From DAOMNN01 sp050486545 (GTDB lineage Bacteria > Pseudomonadota > Gammaproteobacteria > Burkholderiales > Rhodocyclaceae): a DNA stretch of 64,000 nucleotides. The position numbers and the translations under genes are program-made. Of the stretch, positions 53,059 through 63,313 are shown piece by piece. The number at the start of each line of letters is the position of its first letter. Position 1 is the first letter of the stretch. Below the pieces are notes generated by a model that searched no databases, had not been told where the DNA came from, and worked only from the letters and a program-made list of their open reading frames with translations. Location of the stretch: positions 1 through 64,000 of the forward strand of contig JBJHDM010000006.1 of the NCBI GenBank assembly GCA_050486545.1. Reading direction: 5' to 3'.

Positions 53059-54540
53059 TCACAGCTTGCTCACGGCAACGTGCCGCAGGAGTTCGTTGAC
53101 CGAAGCGTGCATGACCTCGGTGAAGGGGAAGGGATACACACCCATCGCGAGCACGCACAGGGCGAGGACCGCGAGGAAGGCGAACTCGCGTCCGTTGATG
53201 TCCTGCAGTTGTGCGACGTGGTCGTTGGCCACCGCGCCGAACACCACCCGCTTGTACATCCACAGCGTGTAGGCGGCACCAAGGATCAGTGTCGTCGCCG
53301 CAAGGAAGGCCACCCAGAAGTTGAACTGCACCGCACCGAGGATGACCATGAACTCCCCGACGAAGCCGCTGGTGCCGGGCAGTCCGGCGTTGGCCATCGC
53401 GAACAGCATGAAGAAGGCTGCGAACTTCGGCATCGTGCGCACCACGCCGCCGTAGTCGGCGATGTTGCGCGAATGCATGCGGTCGTAGAGCACGCCGATG
53501 CACAGGAACATCGCGCCCGACACGAACCCGTGGGAGATCATCTGCACCAGCGCGCCTTCGATGCCGAGGCTGTTGAACATGAAGAACCCAAGGGTGACGA
53601 AGCCCATGTGCGCGATCGACGAGTACGCGACGAGCTTCTTCATGTCGGTCTGGACCAGTGCGACGAAGCCGATGTAGACGACGGCGATCAGCGACAGCAC
53701 GATCATCAGCGGCGCCATCGCCTGTGCCGCATCGGGCACGATCGGCAGCGAGAAGCGCAGGAAGCCGTAGGCGCCCAGCTTGAGCGCGATCGCGGCCAGC
53801 ACCACCGAACCGCCTGTCGGCGCTTCGACGTGGGCATCGGGCAGCCAGGTGTGGACCGGCCACATCGGCACCTTGACCGCGAAGGCGATGAGGAAGGCCC
53901 AGAAGATCAGCGTCTGCGCCGACATCGGCAGCGGTACCTGATGCCACTGGAGGATGCTGAAGCTGCCGCCCGCCTCCATGAACAGATACAGGAGCGCGAC
54001 GAGCATCAGCAGGGAGCCCGCCAGCGTGTAGAGGAAGAACTTGATCGCCGCATACACGCGGTTCGCGCCACCCCAGATCCCGATGATGAGGTAGAGCGGA
54101 ATCAGCGACGCCTCGAAGAACACGTAGAACAACACGCCGTCCAGCGCCGAGAAGATTCCGTTCATGAGACCGGACATGATCAGGAAGGCGGCCATGTACT
54201 GCGCGACCTTGTCCTGGATCACCTGCCAGCCCGCCGCGACGACGATGACCGTGATGAAGGCGTTGAGGATGACGAACAGCATCGAGATGCCATCGACGCC
54301 GAGATGGTAGGCGATGTTGAAGCGCGGAACCCAGGGCGAGTACTCCTGGAACTGCATCGCGCTCGTGGTGGTATCGAAGAGAACGAAGAGCGGAATCGTG
54401 ACGATGAAGCCGATGACCGCCACGGCAAGAGCCATCGAACGTGCCAGGGGCGCGTTGCGGTCCGATCCCGTGGCGAGCACAAGCAGTCCGCCCAGGATCG
54501 GGATCCAGATCGCGAGGCTGAGGAGTGGCATACCCGTCAT
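53059..54540 (-). CDS. nuoM: NuoM, NADH-quinone oxidoreductase subunit M
   Basis: The 493-residue membrane protein has the antiporter-like core (VKVPMWPVHTWLPDAHVEAP; KKLVAYSSIAHMGFVTLG) and the glutamate in the fifth helix region (FYVFFEASLIPLYLIIG). It is the middle proton-pumping subunit of complex I. It starts 70 bases after the nuoL stop; an alternative start lies three codons later. Confidence 0.95.
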   Translation of the reverse strand: MTGMPLLSLAIWIPILGGLLVLATGSDRNAPLARSMALAVAVIGFIVTIPLFVLFDTTTSAMQFQEYSPWVPRFNIAYHLGVDGISMLFVILNAFITVIVVAAGWQVIQDKVAQYMAAFLIMSGLMNGIFSALDGVLFYVFFEASLIPLYLIIGIWGGANRVYAAIKFFLYTLAGSLLMLVALLYLFMEAGGSFSILQWHQVPLPMSAQTLIFWAFLIAFAVKVPMWPVHTWLPDAHVEAPTGGSVVLAAIALKLGAYGFLRFSLPIVPDAAQAMAPLMIVLSLIAVVYIGFVALVQTDMKKLVAYSSIAHMGFVTLGFFMFNSLGIEGALVQMISHGFVSGAMFLCIGVLYDRMHSRNIADYGGVVRTMPKFAAFFMLFAMANAGLPGTSGFVGEFMVILGAVQFNFWVAFLAATTLILGAAYTLWMYKRVVFGAVANDHVAQLQDINGREFAFLAVLALCVLAMGVYPFPFTEVMHASVNELLRHVAVSKL

Positions 54541-54610
54541 TGTTGCTTTCCGTTCAGTGCGCCCCTTCGGGACGCGCGTTTGTCATGGTTTCGTTGTCGG
54601 CCGGGTCCGG

Positions 54611-56611
54611 TCACCCGAGGTTCAGCCAGAAGGTCAGCAGCACGAACACGCCGATGATCATCGCGAATGCGTACTGGTACAGATGCCCGCTCTGGAACAA
54701 CCGTGAAATCTGCGCGATCCAGCCGATCAGACGGGCCGAGCCATTGATCACGATGCCGTCGATGACGGCACGGTCTCCACCCTTCCACAGCCCCGAGCCG
54801 AGCGAGCGTGCCCCACTGGCGAAGACGATCTCGTTGAAGCGGTCGAAGTAGTACTTGTTCTCGAGCAGCGTGTGGATCGGCTGGAAGCGGCGCTGGATTG
54901 CCGCCGGAATGTCCGGACGCACCAGGTAGAAGTACCAGGCCATTGCCACACCGCCCATCGCGAGCCAGAACGGCGCCGTCTGCAGGCCATGCAGCGCCAT
55001 GCCGATCGCGCCGGTGTAGCCGGCCTCGAGTTGCGACAGGCCCACGTGGTGGTCGGCGACGAAGATCGAGCTGTTGAACCAGGCGCCGAACAGCATCGGT
55101 TCGATCGTGAAGAAGCCGATCAGCACGGACGGCACCGCGAGCAGGATCAGCGGAACGGTCACGACCCACGGCGATTCGTGCGGCTTCTCGCCCGGCGCTA
55201 GGCCATGATGGTGATCGTCTCCATGATGCGCGTCATGCCCGTGCGCCGCCTTGCCGAAACGCTCCTCGCCGTGGAAGACGAGGAAGTACATCCGGAAGGA
55301 GTAGAACGCAGTCACGAACACCCCGAGGAGCACGCAGACCATCGCGTAGCCGGCGCCGGGAATCGTCGCCGCACCGACAGCCTCGATGATCGAATCCTTG
55401 GAATAGAAGCCGGAGAACAGCGGGAAGCCGATCAGCGCCAGTGAACCGAGCAGCGAGGTGATCCACGTGATCGGCATGTACTTGCGCAGCCCGCCCATCT
55501 CGCGCATGTCCTGGACATGGTGCATGCCGATGATCACCGAGCCGGCGCCGAGGAACAGCAGCGCCTTGAAGAAGGCGTGCGTCATCAGGTGGAATACCGC
55601 GGCGGAATACGCCGACACCCCCAGCGCAACGGTCATGTAGCCGAGCTGGGACAGCGTCGAGTAGGCCACCACACGCTTGATGTCGTTCTGCACGATGCCC
55701 AGGAAACCCATGAACAGCGCGGTGGTCGCACCGATCACGAGAACGAAGGACAGCGCCACGTCGGACAGCTCGAACAGCGGCGACATGCGCGCGACCATGA
55801 AGATGCCGGCCGTGACCATCGTCGCGGCGTGGATCAGCGCCGAGATCGGCGTCGGGCCTTCCATCGAATCGGGCAGCCACACGTGCAACGGTACCTGTGC
55901 GGACTTGCCCATCGCGCCGATGAACAGGCAGATACAGATCGCGGTGATGAGCGGCCAGCCGGTTCCGGCCATCTCCATCGCCGCGAGCTCGTCCGCCTTC
56001 GCGAACACCTCGGCGTAGTTGAGGCTGCCGGCGTAGGCGGCGATCAGACCGATGCCGAGCAGGAAACCGAAGTCCCCGACGCGGTTGACGAGAAAGGCCT
56101 TGAGGTTGGCGTAGATTGCCGTCGGCCGGTCGTGCCAGAAGCCGATCAGCAGGTAGGACACCAGGCCTACGGCTTCCCAGCCGAAGAACAACTGCAGGAA
56201 GTTGTTCGACATGACCAGCATCAGCATCGAGAACGTGAACAGCGAGATGTAGCTGAAGAAGCGCTGATAGCCGGGATCATCCTTCATGTAGCCGATGGTG
56301 TAGAGATGCACCATCAGCGATACGAACGTGACGACGAGCATCATCATCGTGGTCAGCGGATCGATCAGGAACCCGATCTCGAACTTCAGTCCGCCGCTTT
56401 CCATCCACGTGTAGATCGTGCCGTTGAACAGGTTGCCGTTGCGCACGTCCTGGAAGATGACGACCGAGGCGAGAAAGGAGATCAGGACGCCGAGGATCGT
56501 CACCCCATGGGCACCGGAACGCCCGAGCTGCCGACCGAACAGGCCGGCCAGGATCGCGCCGGCGAGCGGCGCCAGCGGAACGAGAAGGTAGAGCGCTTTC
56601 ATGTCCGACAT
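54611..56611 (-). CDS. nuoL: NuoL, NADH-quinone oxidoreductase subunit L
   Basis: The 666-residue protein has the NuoL core (GKSAQVPLHVWLPDSMEGPT; KRVVAYSTLSQLGYM) and the long C-terminal lateral helix that runs along the membrane arm. A histidine-rich loop (HGHDAHHGDDHHHG, about residues 465-480) is a local feature. The start at 56611 is preceded by AAGGG in the nuoK end; ATG at 56602 is possible. Confidence 0.95.
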   Translation of the reverse strand: MSDMKALYLLVPLAPLAGAILAGLFGRQLGRSGAHGVTILGVLISFLASVVIFQDVRNGNLFNGTIYTWMESGGLKFEIGFLIDPLTTMMMLVVTFVSLMVHLYTIGYMKDDPGYQRFFSYISLFTFSMLMLVMSNNFLQLFFGWEAVGLVSYLLIGFWHDRPTAIYANLKAFLVNRVGDFGFLLGIGLIAAYAGSLNYAEVFAKADELAAMEMAGTGWPLITAICICLFIGAMGKSAQVPLHVWLPDSMEGPTPISALIHAATMVTAGIFMVARMSPLFELSDVALSFVLVIGATTALFMGFLGIVQNDIKRVVAYSTLSQLGYMTVALGVSAYSAAVFHLMTHAFFKALLFLGAGSVIIGMHHVQDMREMGGLRKYMPITWITSLLGSLALIGFPLFSGFYSKDSIIEAVGAATIPGAGYAMVCVLLGVFVTAFYSFRMYFLVFHGEERFGKAAHGHDAHHGDDHHHGLAPGEKPHESPWVVTVPLILLAVPSVLIGFFTIEPMLFGAWFNSSIFVADHHVGLSQLEAGYTGAIGMALHGLQTAPFWLAMGGVAMAWYFYLVRPDIPAAIQRRFQPIHTLLENKYYFDRFNEIVFASGARSLGSGLWKGGDRAVIDGIVINGSARLIGWIAQISRLFQSGHLYQYAFAMIIGVFVLLTFWLNLG

Positions 56612-56613
56612 CG

Positions 56614-56919
56614 TTAACCCTTGAGGCTGTCCAGATCATCCACGTTGATGCTGCGCAGGTTGCGGAACAGCACCACGAGGATCGCCAGGCCGATCGCGGA
56701 CTCCGCCGCGGCCACCGTGAGAATGAAGAAAACGAAGATCTGCCCGGCCAGATCGCCGAGGAAGTGCGAGAACGCGATGAAATTCAGATTCACGGCGAGC
56801 AGCATCAACTCGATCGCCATCAGCAGCACGATCAGGTTCTTCCGGTTCAGGAAGATGCCCACCACGCTGATGGCGAACAGGATCGCGCCCAGGATGAGGT
56901 AATGGGAAAGCGACAACAT
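56614..56919 (-). CDS. nuoK: NuoK, NADH-quinone oxidoreductase subunit K
   Basis: The 101-residue, three-helix protein has the two buried glutamates of NuoK (LLMAIELMLLAVNLNF and ILTVAAAESAIGLAI). It links the proton channels of complex I. It lies 43 bases after nuoJ and two bases before nuoL. Confidence 0.95.
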   Translation of the reverse strand: MLSLSHYLILGAILFAISVVGIFLNRKNLIVLLMAIELMLLAVNLNFIAFSHFLGDLAGQIFVFFILTVAAAESAIGLAILVVLFRNLRSINVDDLDSLKG

Positions 56920-56962
56920 TAGAAACCCCCTGATTGCACCGGCATCCGTACCGTCGCAGTGC

Positions 56963-57565
56963 TCATTCTTTTTCGCTCGGCATCGAGACCAGCTTCACCC
57001 GGTCCTCGCGCTTCGCCGCAATCTGATCTGCCGGATTCAGGTACCGGCCTCCCTTGCGCTTCCTGAGCGTCAGCGTGACCGCTGCCACCATTGCCACCAG
57101 CAGGATCAGCGAAGCCAATTCGAACGGATAGACATACTCGGTGTAGAGCACGCGACCGATCTCATGCGTGTTGCTGTAGTTCTCCTGCGCGGGCGGCGGC
57201 TCGGGCATCGCCTCGAGGCCGAAGTAACGACCGCCCAGCACCAGCGCCATCTGCACCGCGAGCAGGATGCCGACCAGGCCGCCGACCGGAAGATGCTTCC
57301 AGAAGCCCTGTCGCATGCGTTCGACGTTGATGTCGAGCATCATCACGACGAACAGGAACAGCACCATCACCGCCCCGACATAGACAAGGATCAGGATGAT
57401 CGCGAGAAACTCCGCTTCCAGCAGCATCCAGATCCCGCTCGCAGTGAAAAACGACAGCACGAGGAACAGCGCCGCATGCACCGGGTTCTTCGCGGTGACG
57501 ACACGGATCGCCGCGAAGATCAGGATCGAGGCCATCACGTAGAAGACGAAAGTCTTGAATTCCAT
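56963..57565 (-). CDS. nuoJ: NuoJ, NADH-quinone oxidoreductase subunit J
   Basis: The 200-residue protein has five helices with the NuoJ segment LEAEFLAIILILVYVGAVMV, including its pi-bulge helix. It is a membrane-arm subunit of complex I. It follows nuoI after 33 bases. The C-terminal soluble tail (QIAAKREDRVKLVSM) is typical in length. Confidence 0.95.
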   Translation of the reverse strand: MEFKTFVFYVMASILIFAAIRVVTAKNPVHAALFLVLSFFTASGIWMLLEAEFLAIILILVYVGAVMVLFLFVVMMLDINVERMRQGFWKHLPVGGLVGILLAVQMALVLGGRYFGLEAMPEPPPAQENYSNTHEIGRVLYTEYVYPFELASLILLVAMVAAVTLTLRKRKGGRYLNPADQIAAKREDRVKLVSMPSEKE

Positions 57566-57598
57566 GTTCGAATCACTGGCGCCTCCCGGCGCCCTCCC

Positions 57599-58084
57599 TT
57601 AGCGGTATTTGGCGTCGGCTTCCCGGTCGGCTGCGATCTGCGCCTCGTATCGATCCCCGACGGCAAGCAGCATCTGCTTGGTGTAGTAGAGGTCGCCGCG
57701 CTGCTCGCCGTGATACTCGAGTACCCGGGTCTCGACGATCGCATCGACCGGACACGCCTCCTCGCAGAACCCGCAGAAGATACACTTGGTCAGGTCGATG
57801 TCGTAGCGCGTCGTACGACGGGAGCCGTCCTCGCGCTGGTCCGACTCGATCGTGATCGCCATCGCCGGACAGACCGCCTCGCACAGCTTGCAGGCGATGC
57901 AGCGTTCCTCACCGTTCGGATAGCGACGCAGCGCATGCAGCCCACGGAAGCGGTGGCTCTGCGGCGTTTTCTCTTCCGGGTACTGCACGGTGATCTTGCG
58001 TGCGAAGAGATGACGGCCCGTGACCGCCATGCCCTTGACCAGTTCCTTCAGGAACAGGCTACCGAAGTATTCCTTGGCGCCCAT
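57599..58084 (-). CDS. nuoI: NuoI, NADH-quinone oxidoreductase subunit I (ferredoxin)
   Basis: The 161-residue protein has two [4Fe-4S] motifs (CIACKLCEAVCPAMAI and CIFCGFCEEACPVDAI), clusters N6a and N6b of complex I, plus an N-terminal amphipathic helix for docking on the membrane arm. It starts seven bases after nuoH. Confidence 0.96.
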   Translation of the reverse strand: MGAKEYFGSLFLKELVKGMAVTGRHLFARKITVQYPEEKTPQSHRFRGLHALRRYPNGEERCIACKLCEAVCPAMAITIESDQREDGSRRTTRYDIDLTKCIFCGFCEEACPVDAIVETRVLEYHGEQRGDLYYTKQMLLAVGDRYEAQIAADREADAKYR

Positions 58085-58091
58085 GTCCGCC

Positions 58092-59141
58092 TTACCTCCA
58101 GATCGACAGCGGGGTCATCATCCACACCGCCACGACGATGACCCACACGATCGTGATGGGAATGAACACCTTCCAGCCGAGACGCATGATGTGGTCGTAG
58201 CGGAAGCGCGGGAACGTCGCCCGCGCCCACAGGAAGAGGAACAGGATGAACGCGGTCTTCAGCGCGAGCCAGTGGAAGCCGTCGGGCAGGAACCCGACCG
58301 GCGACAGCCAGCCGCCCAGGAACAGGATCGAGGTCATGACCGACACCAGGATCATGTTCGCGTACTCGCCGAGGAAGAACAGCGCGAAGGTCATGCCCGA
58401 GTATTCGACCATGTGTCCGGCGACGACCTCGGCCTCGCCCTCGACCACGTCGAACGGCGCCCGGTTCGTCTCGGCGATGCCGGAAATGATGAACACCACG
58501 AACATCGGCAGCAGCGGCAGCCAGTTCCAGGAGAGGAAGGACAGCCCCATGTCGTGGAAGCGCCCCTGCCCTTGCGACATCACGATGTCGGACAGGTTGA
58601 GGCTCGCCGAGATGAGCAGCACGCAGATCAGTGCGAAACCCATCGCGACCTCGTAGGAGATCATCTGCGCCGAGGCGCGCATCGCTCCGAGGAAGGGATA
58701 CTTCGAGTTCGACGCCCAGCCGGCGATGATCACCCCGTAGACTTCGAGCGACGTCACGGCGAGCAGGAAGAGCAGGCCCGCATTGATGTTCGCGAGCACG
58801 ACCCCTTCCGAGAACGGAATCACCGCCCAGGCGACCAATGCGGGCGCCAGCGCGAAGATCGGTCCGAGGATGAACAGCCCCTTGCTGGCCCCCGACGGTA
58901 CGACGATTTCCTTGAAGAGGAGCTTGAGGCCATCGGCCATCGGTTGAAGCAAACCGAGCGGACCGACGCGGTTCGGGCCGATCCGCACCTGCATGTAACC
59001 GATGATCTTGCGCTCGAAATAGGTCAGGTAGGCCACGCACAGCATCAACGGAGCGATGATCGCGACGATCTTGACGAGGGTCCACACCAACGGCCAGGTC
59101 GGGCCGAACAGTTGCGCGACCGGTTGCAGCATCTGTTCCAT
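58092..59141 (-). CDS. nuoH: NuoH, NADH-quinone oxidoreductase subunit H
   Basis: The 349-residue, eight-helix protein has YFERKIIGYMQVRIGPNRVG and the acidic quinone-chamber loop (GIAETNRAPFDVVEGEAE). It forms the quinone entry of complex I. The ATG at 59141 shares one base with the nuoG stop (TGATG), so the genes are coupled. Confidence 0.96.
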   Translation of the reverse strand: MEQMLQPVAQLFGPTWPLVWTLVKIVAIIAPLMLCVAYLTYFERKIIGYMQVRIGPNRVGPLGLLQPMADGLKLLFKEIVVPSGASKGLFILGPIFALAPALVAWAVIPFSEGVVLANINAGLLFLLAVTSLEVYGVIIAGWASNSKYPFLGAMRASAQMISYEVAMGFALICVLLISASLNLSDIVMSQGQGRFHDMGLSFLSWNWLPLLPMFVVFIISGIAETNRAPFDVVEGEAEVVAGHMVEYSGMTFALFFLGEYANMILVSVMTSILFLGGWLSPVGFLPDGFHWLALKTAFILFLFLWARATFPRFRYDHIMRLGWKVFIPITIVWVIVVAVWMMTPLSIWR

Positions 59142-61480
59142 CACATGCGCTCCATGCTGATTTCGCCGCTGATCGGACCGAGCGAAGCCGTCGCTGCATG
59201 ACCGGCCGCGACGCGCACGCATCCGGCGGCGACCGTCTCGTCGGCCAGCGCCACGAGTTCGGCACTTGCGTCGCCCTGGCGAACGCGCACGCGTTCACCC
59301 GAAGCGATTCCGAGCGAATCGAGGGTCGCCAACCTCGCCCGCGCCTGCGGAACGGCCGCATCGCGCGTGCGCTGCAGCGCAGCGGAACGGCGCACCAGCG
59401 GATCGGCAAAGTGGATCGGCACGTCCGCAATTCGCTCGAGTCCGTCACCCCCCCGTGCCGGCACGGCAAATGCGATCGGCTCGACTGCGTTGTCGAGGCG
59501 CGAGGCGACGTCCGCGCCAAGCGCCTCGGCAAGCACCGCTTCGGAATCGTTGAATCCGAAGCCTTCGACCGACAGCAGGTTTCCGAGCACCCGCAGGACC
59601 TTCCAGGCCGGACGGGCCTGACCGCGCGGACGGGCCACGGCAGTGAAGGACTGTGCAACGCCTTCGCAGTTGACGAAGGTTCCGGACGTTTCCGCAAAGG
59701 GTGCGATGGGCAGCAGCACGTCGGCCGTTTCACGCAGGGACGACGAATCGAAGGCCGTCAGCGCAACCACCAGCCGGGCCCCACCGAGCGCCCGCATCGT
59801 GCCGGCGGCATCGGCGAAGTCGCGATCGGGTTCCGCCCCGACGAGCACGCAGCCCTTCACCGGAGATTCGACCATGCGCCGTGCATTGAGGCCCTCGGCA
59901 GCCGGAACGGCGCCGGCGAGATAGCCTCCCACCGAATTGGCCGCCTCGCCGATCACGCCGAAAACGCCACCGGACAGTCGTGCGAGTTCCTGGGCCAGTT
60001 GCTCGAGCACCGCGTAGTGCCGGTCCTGGACTGCAAGATTCCCGAGCCAGATCGCGACCTTGCGACCACCGGCGAGGCTTTCCGCGATCGCGCGCGCATC
60101 CTCACCGACGGTTTCGGGTCGGACTCCTGCGATCACATCCGAGACTTCCATCCCCTTGCAATCAGCGAGTGCGAAGACGACCTCCAGCAGCGTCGAAGCC
60201 ATCGCCGCAGGCGCGACCAAAGCCCGATGGCGAACCGGCAGCAACCAGTCGTCGGCCGTCGGATGGACCACGCTCACCTGCAGGCCGTGCCGGGCCGCCT
60301 GGCGCACGCGCTGCGCGAGCAAGGGGGTGTCCTTGCGCAGGAAGCTGCCGACGACAAGCAGGCGGTCGAGGTCGGCGACGCCGGCGATCGGCATCCCCAG
60401 CCACGGCGCACCGCGACGCTTGCCGTCCGCTGCAAAGTCGCTCTGGCGCAGGCGGAAATCGACGTTGTCCGAACCGAGACCGCGCACCAGCTTCTGCGCG
60501 AGGTAGAGTTCCTCGACGGTCGAATGCGGCGACAGCAATGCCCCCACGGCATTCGCACCCTCCTCGGAAACGACCGTCTTCAGATGGTTGGCCGCGAACT
60601 CCAGCGCATGCTGCCAATCAACCGCCTTCCACCGCCCGCCCTCGCGGATCATCGGTTCGGTCAACCGTTCGTCGCTGGTCAGTCCTTCGTACGAAAAGCG
60701 GTCCTTGTCCGTCAGCCAGCATTCGTTGATCGCCTCGTTCTCGAGCGGCAACACGCGCTTGACGGTGTCGTGCTTGACCTGGACGATCAGGTTCGCGCCC
60801 AGCGAATCGTGCGGGCTGACCGACTTGCGCCGCGCCATCTCCCAGGTCCGGGCGGAGAAGCGGAACGGCTTGGACGTCAGGGCGCCTACCGGACACAGGT
60901 CGATGATGTTGCCCGACAGTTCCGAATCGACGGTCTTCTCGATGAACGGCATGATCTCGGCGTGTTCACCGCGGAAGGCCTGGCCCAGCTCCATCTCGCC
61001 GGCGATCTCCTGCGTAAAGCGCACGCAGCGGGTGCAGTGGATGCACCGGGTCATGTCGGTCGAAACCAGCGGCCCCAGGTTCTTGTTGAACACCACCCGC
61101 TTCTCTTCCTGGTAGCGCGACTGGCTCGCGCCGTAGCCCACGGCCAGGTCCTGAAGCTGGCACTCGCCACCCTGATCGCAGATCGGGCAGTCGAGCGGAT
61201 GGTTGATGAGCAGGAACTCCATCACGCCCTTCTGGGCCTTGATCGCCTGCTCGGAGTGGGTCCACACCTTCATGCCGTTGGTCACCGGCGTCGCACAGGC
61301 CGGCAGCGGCTTGGGCGCCTTTTCGACCTGCACGAGGCACATGCGGCAGCTCGCGGCGATGGACAGTTTCTTGTGGTAGCAGAAATGCGGGATATAGGTT
61401 CCGGCCTTGTTCGCAGCATCCATGATGGTGCTGCCGTCCTCGACCGTGACCTGCTTGCCGTCGATTTCGATCTCTAGCAT
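59141..61480 (-). CDS. nuoG: NuoG, NADH-quinone oxidoreductase subunit G
   Basis: The 779-residue protein has a [2Fe-2S] ferredoxin (CYHKKLSIAASCRMCLVQ), the N5/N4 motifs (CPICDQGGECQLQD; CIHCTRCVRF) and a degenerate molybdopterin-type C-terminal domain. The ATG at 61480 lies within the last bases of nuoF. It carries electrons along the peripheral arm of complex I. Confidence 0.95.
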   Translation of the reverse strand: MLEIEIDGKQVTVEDGSTIMDAANKAGTYIPHFCYHKKLSIAASCRMCLVQVEKAPKPLPACATPVTNGMKVWTHSEQAIKAQKGVMEFLLINHPLDCPICDQGGECQLQDLAVGYGASQSRYQEEKRVVFNKNLGPLVSTDMTRCIHCTRCVRFTQEIAGEMELGQAFRGEHAEIMPFIEKTVDSELSGNIIDLCPVGALTSKPFRFSARTWEMARRKSVSPHDSLGANLIVQVKHDTVKRVLPLENEAINECWLTDKDRFSYEGLTSDERLTEPMIREGGRWKAVDWQHALEFAANHLKTVVSEEGANAVGALLSPHSTVEELYLAQKLVRGLGSDNVDFRLRQSDFAADGKRRGAPWLGMPIAGVADLDRLLVVGSFLRKDTPLLAQRVRQAARHGLQVSVVHPTADDWLLPVRHRALVAPAAMASTLLEVVFALADCKGMEVSDVIAGVRPETVGEDARAIAESLAGGRKVAIWLGNLAVQDRHYAVLEQLAQELARLSGGVFGVIGEAANSVGGYLAGAVPAAEGLNARRMVESPVKGCVLVGAEPDRDFADAAGTMRALGGARLVVALTAFDSSSLRETADVLLPIAPFAETSGTFVNCEGVAQSFTAVARPRGQARPAWKVLRVLGNLLSVEGFGFNDSEAVLAEALGADVASRLDNAVEPIAFAVPARGGDGLERIADVPIHFADPLVRRSAALQRTRDAAVPQARARLATLDSLGIASGERVRVRQGDASAELVALADETVAAGCVRVAAGHAATASLGPISGEISMERM

Positions 61481-62793
61481 GACGGGCTCACGTAGATTTG
61501 GCTGCCCTCGTACTGGACTTCCGGCGGCACGAGGCATTTCTTGTGTTCGATGTGGTACTCGAACTCCGGACCGAAGTGCTTGACGAAACTCTGGACCGGC
61601 ATCGAGGCGGCATCGCCGAGCGCACAGATCGTGCGCCCCATGATGTTGGTGGTGACGGAATTGAGCAGATCGAGGTCATCGGGGCGGCCTAGCCCGTTCT
61701 CGATCCGATGGACCACACGGTACAGCCACCCGGTCCCCTCGCGGCAGGGCGTGCATTGGCCGCAGGATTCCTCGAAATAGAAGTACGAGAGCCGCTCCAG
61801 CGCCTTGACCATGCACACTGTCTCGTCCATGACGATGACCGCGCCCGAACCGAGCATCGAACCCGCCTTGGAGATCGAGTCGTAGTCCAGCGTGCAGTCC
61901 ATCATGATCTCGCCCGGCACCACCGGCGAGGACGAACCGCCCGGGATCACCGCCTTGAGCTTGCGCCCGCCACGCATCCCGCCCGCCATCTCGAGCAGTT
62001 CGGCGAACGGCGTGCCCATCGAGACCTCGTAGTTGCCCGGCCGGTTGACGTGGCCTGAGATCGAGAAGATCTTGGTACCGCCGTTGTTCGCCTTGCCGAG
62101 ATCGAGAAACCCCTGGCCACCCATGTTCAGGATGAACGGCACCGACGCGAAGGTTTCGGTGTTGTTGATCGTCGTCGGCTTGCCGTAGAGGCCATAGCTC
62201 GCCGGGAACGGCGGTTTGAATCGCGGCTGGCCTTTCTTGCCCTCGATCGACTCGAGCAGCGCGGTCTCTTCGCCGCAGATATAGGCGCCGTAGCCGTGGT
62301 GCGCGAACAGTTCGAACGAGAAGTCGGAACCGAGGATGTGCTGTCCGAGCAGGTTCGCCGCGCGCGCCTCCTCGAGAGCCTCCTCGAAACGCTCGTAGAT
62401 CTCGAAGATCTCGCCGTGAATGTAGTTGTAGCCGCGCGCCGCGCCCATCGCGTAGCCGGCGATGATCATGCCTTCGATGACGCTGTGCGGGTTGTAGCGC
62501 AGGATGTCGCGGTCCTTGAAGGTCCCGGGTTCGCCCTCGTCGGAGTTGCAGCACAGGTACTTGTCACCCGGAAACGAGCGCGGCATGAAGCTCCACTTCA
62601 GGCCGGTCGGGAACCCGGCCCCGCCGCGACCGCGCAGCACCGACAGCTTCAGTTCGGCGATGATGTCCTCGCCCGGCGTCTTCTCCGCGACGATGCGCTT
62701 AAGCGCCGCGTAGCCACCGCGTGCCATGTAGTCCTGGAGCCTCCAGCTGCGGTCGCCGTCCAGGCCGGCGAGGATCAACGGGTGCGCGCTCAT
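61474..62793 (-). CDS. nuoF: NuoF, NADH-quinone oxidoreductase subunit F (NADH and FMN site)
   Basis: The 439-residue protein has the FMN/NADH motifs (LRGRGGAGFPTGLKW; GAYICGEETALLESIEG) and the [4Fe-4S] motif SCGQCTPCREG. It oxidises NADH, or reduces NAD when complex I runs in reverse. The ATG at 62793 overlaps the nuoE stop (ATGA). Confidence 0.96.
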   Translation of the reverse strand: MSAHPLILAGLDGDRSWRLQDYMARGGYAALKRIVAEKTPGEDIIAELKLSVLRGRGGAGFPTGLKWSFMPRSFPGDKYLCCNSDEGEPGTFKDRDILRYNPHSVIEGMIIAGYAMGAARGYNYIHGEIFEIYERFEEALEEARAANLLGQHILGSDFSFELFAHHGYGAYICGEETALLESIEGKKGQPRFKPPFPASYGLYGKPTTINNTETFASVPFILNMGGQGFLDLGKANNGGTKIFSISGHVNRPGNYEVSMGTPFAELLEMAGGMRGGRKLKAVIPGGSSSPVVPGEIMMDCTLDYDSISKAGSMLGSGAVIVMDETVCMVKALERLSYFYFEESCGQCTPCREGTGWLYRVVHRIENGLGRPDDLDLLNSVTTNIMGRTICALGDAASMPVQSFVKHFGPEFEYHIEHKKCLVPPEVQYEGSQIYVSPSC

Positions 62794-63269
62794 TTCGACT
62801 CCAGATCGGCCAGCAGCTGGTCGATCTTCTCCTTGGTCATCCAGCTGCACATGCGATGGTTGTTGTGCAGGAGCACCGGCGCGTCTCCGCAGGCCCCCAT
62901 GCACTCCCCCTCCTTGAGCGTGAACTTGCCGTCGGGCGTCGTCTCGTTGAAGCCGATCCCGAGCTTCTCCTTGAGATAGTCGGCCGCATGCACGCCACCC
63001 GACAGTGCGCAGGGCAGGTTCGTGCAAACGGTGATCTTGTGACGGCCGACCGGCTCGAGGTCGTACATGTTGTAGAAGCTCGCAACCTCGTAGGCGGCGA
63101 TTGCCGGCAGATCGAGGTAGTCCGCGACGAATGCGATCGTCTCTCGCGACAGCCAGCCTTTCTCCACCTGGGCGATCCGCAGCGCCGCCATCACGGCCGA
63201 GCGCTTCTGGTCCGGCGGATACTTGGCGATCTCACGATCGATCTGTTGCAGTGATTCCTGACTCAGCAT
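62790..63269 (-). CDS. nuoE: NuoE, NADH-quinone oxidoreductase subunit E
   Basis: The 159-residue thioredoxin-fold protein has the [2Fe-2S] ligands in CTNLPCALSGG and GECMGACGDAP. It sits beside NuoF in the NADH-oxidising module. It lies 44 bases after nuoD. Confidence 0.96.
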   Translation of the reverse strand: MLSQESLQQIDREIAKYPPDQKRSAVMAALRIAQVEKGWLSRETIAFVADYLDLPAIAAYEVASFYNMYDLEPVGRHKITVCTNLPCALSGGVHAADYLKEKLGIGFNETTPDGKFTLKEGECMGACGDAPVLLHNNHRMCSWMTKEKIDQLLADLESK

Positions 63270-63313
63270 CTTCTAGCCCGTCTTCCCGATTGCCTGCCTG
63301 TATATGTCCCGAC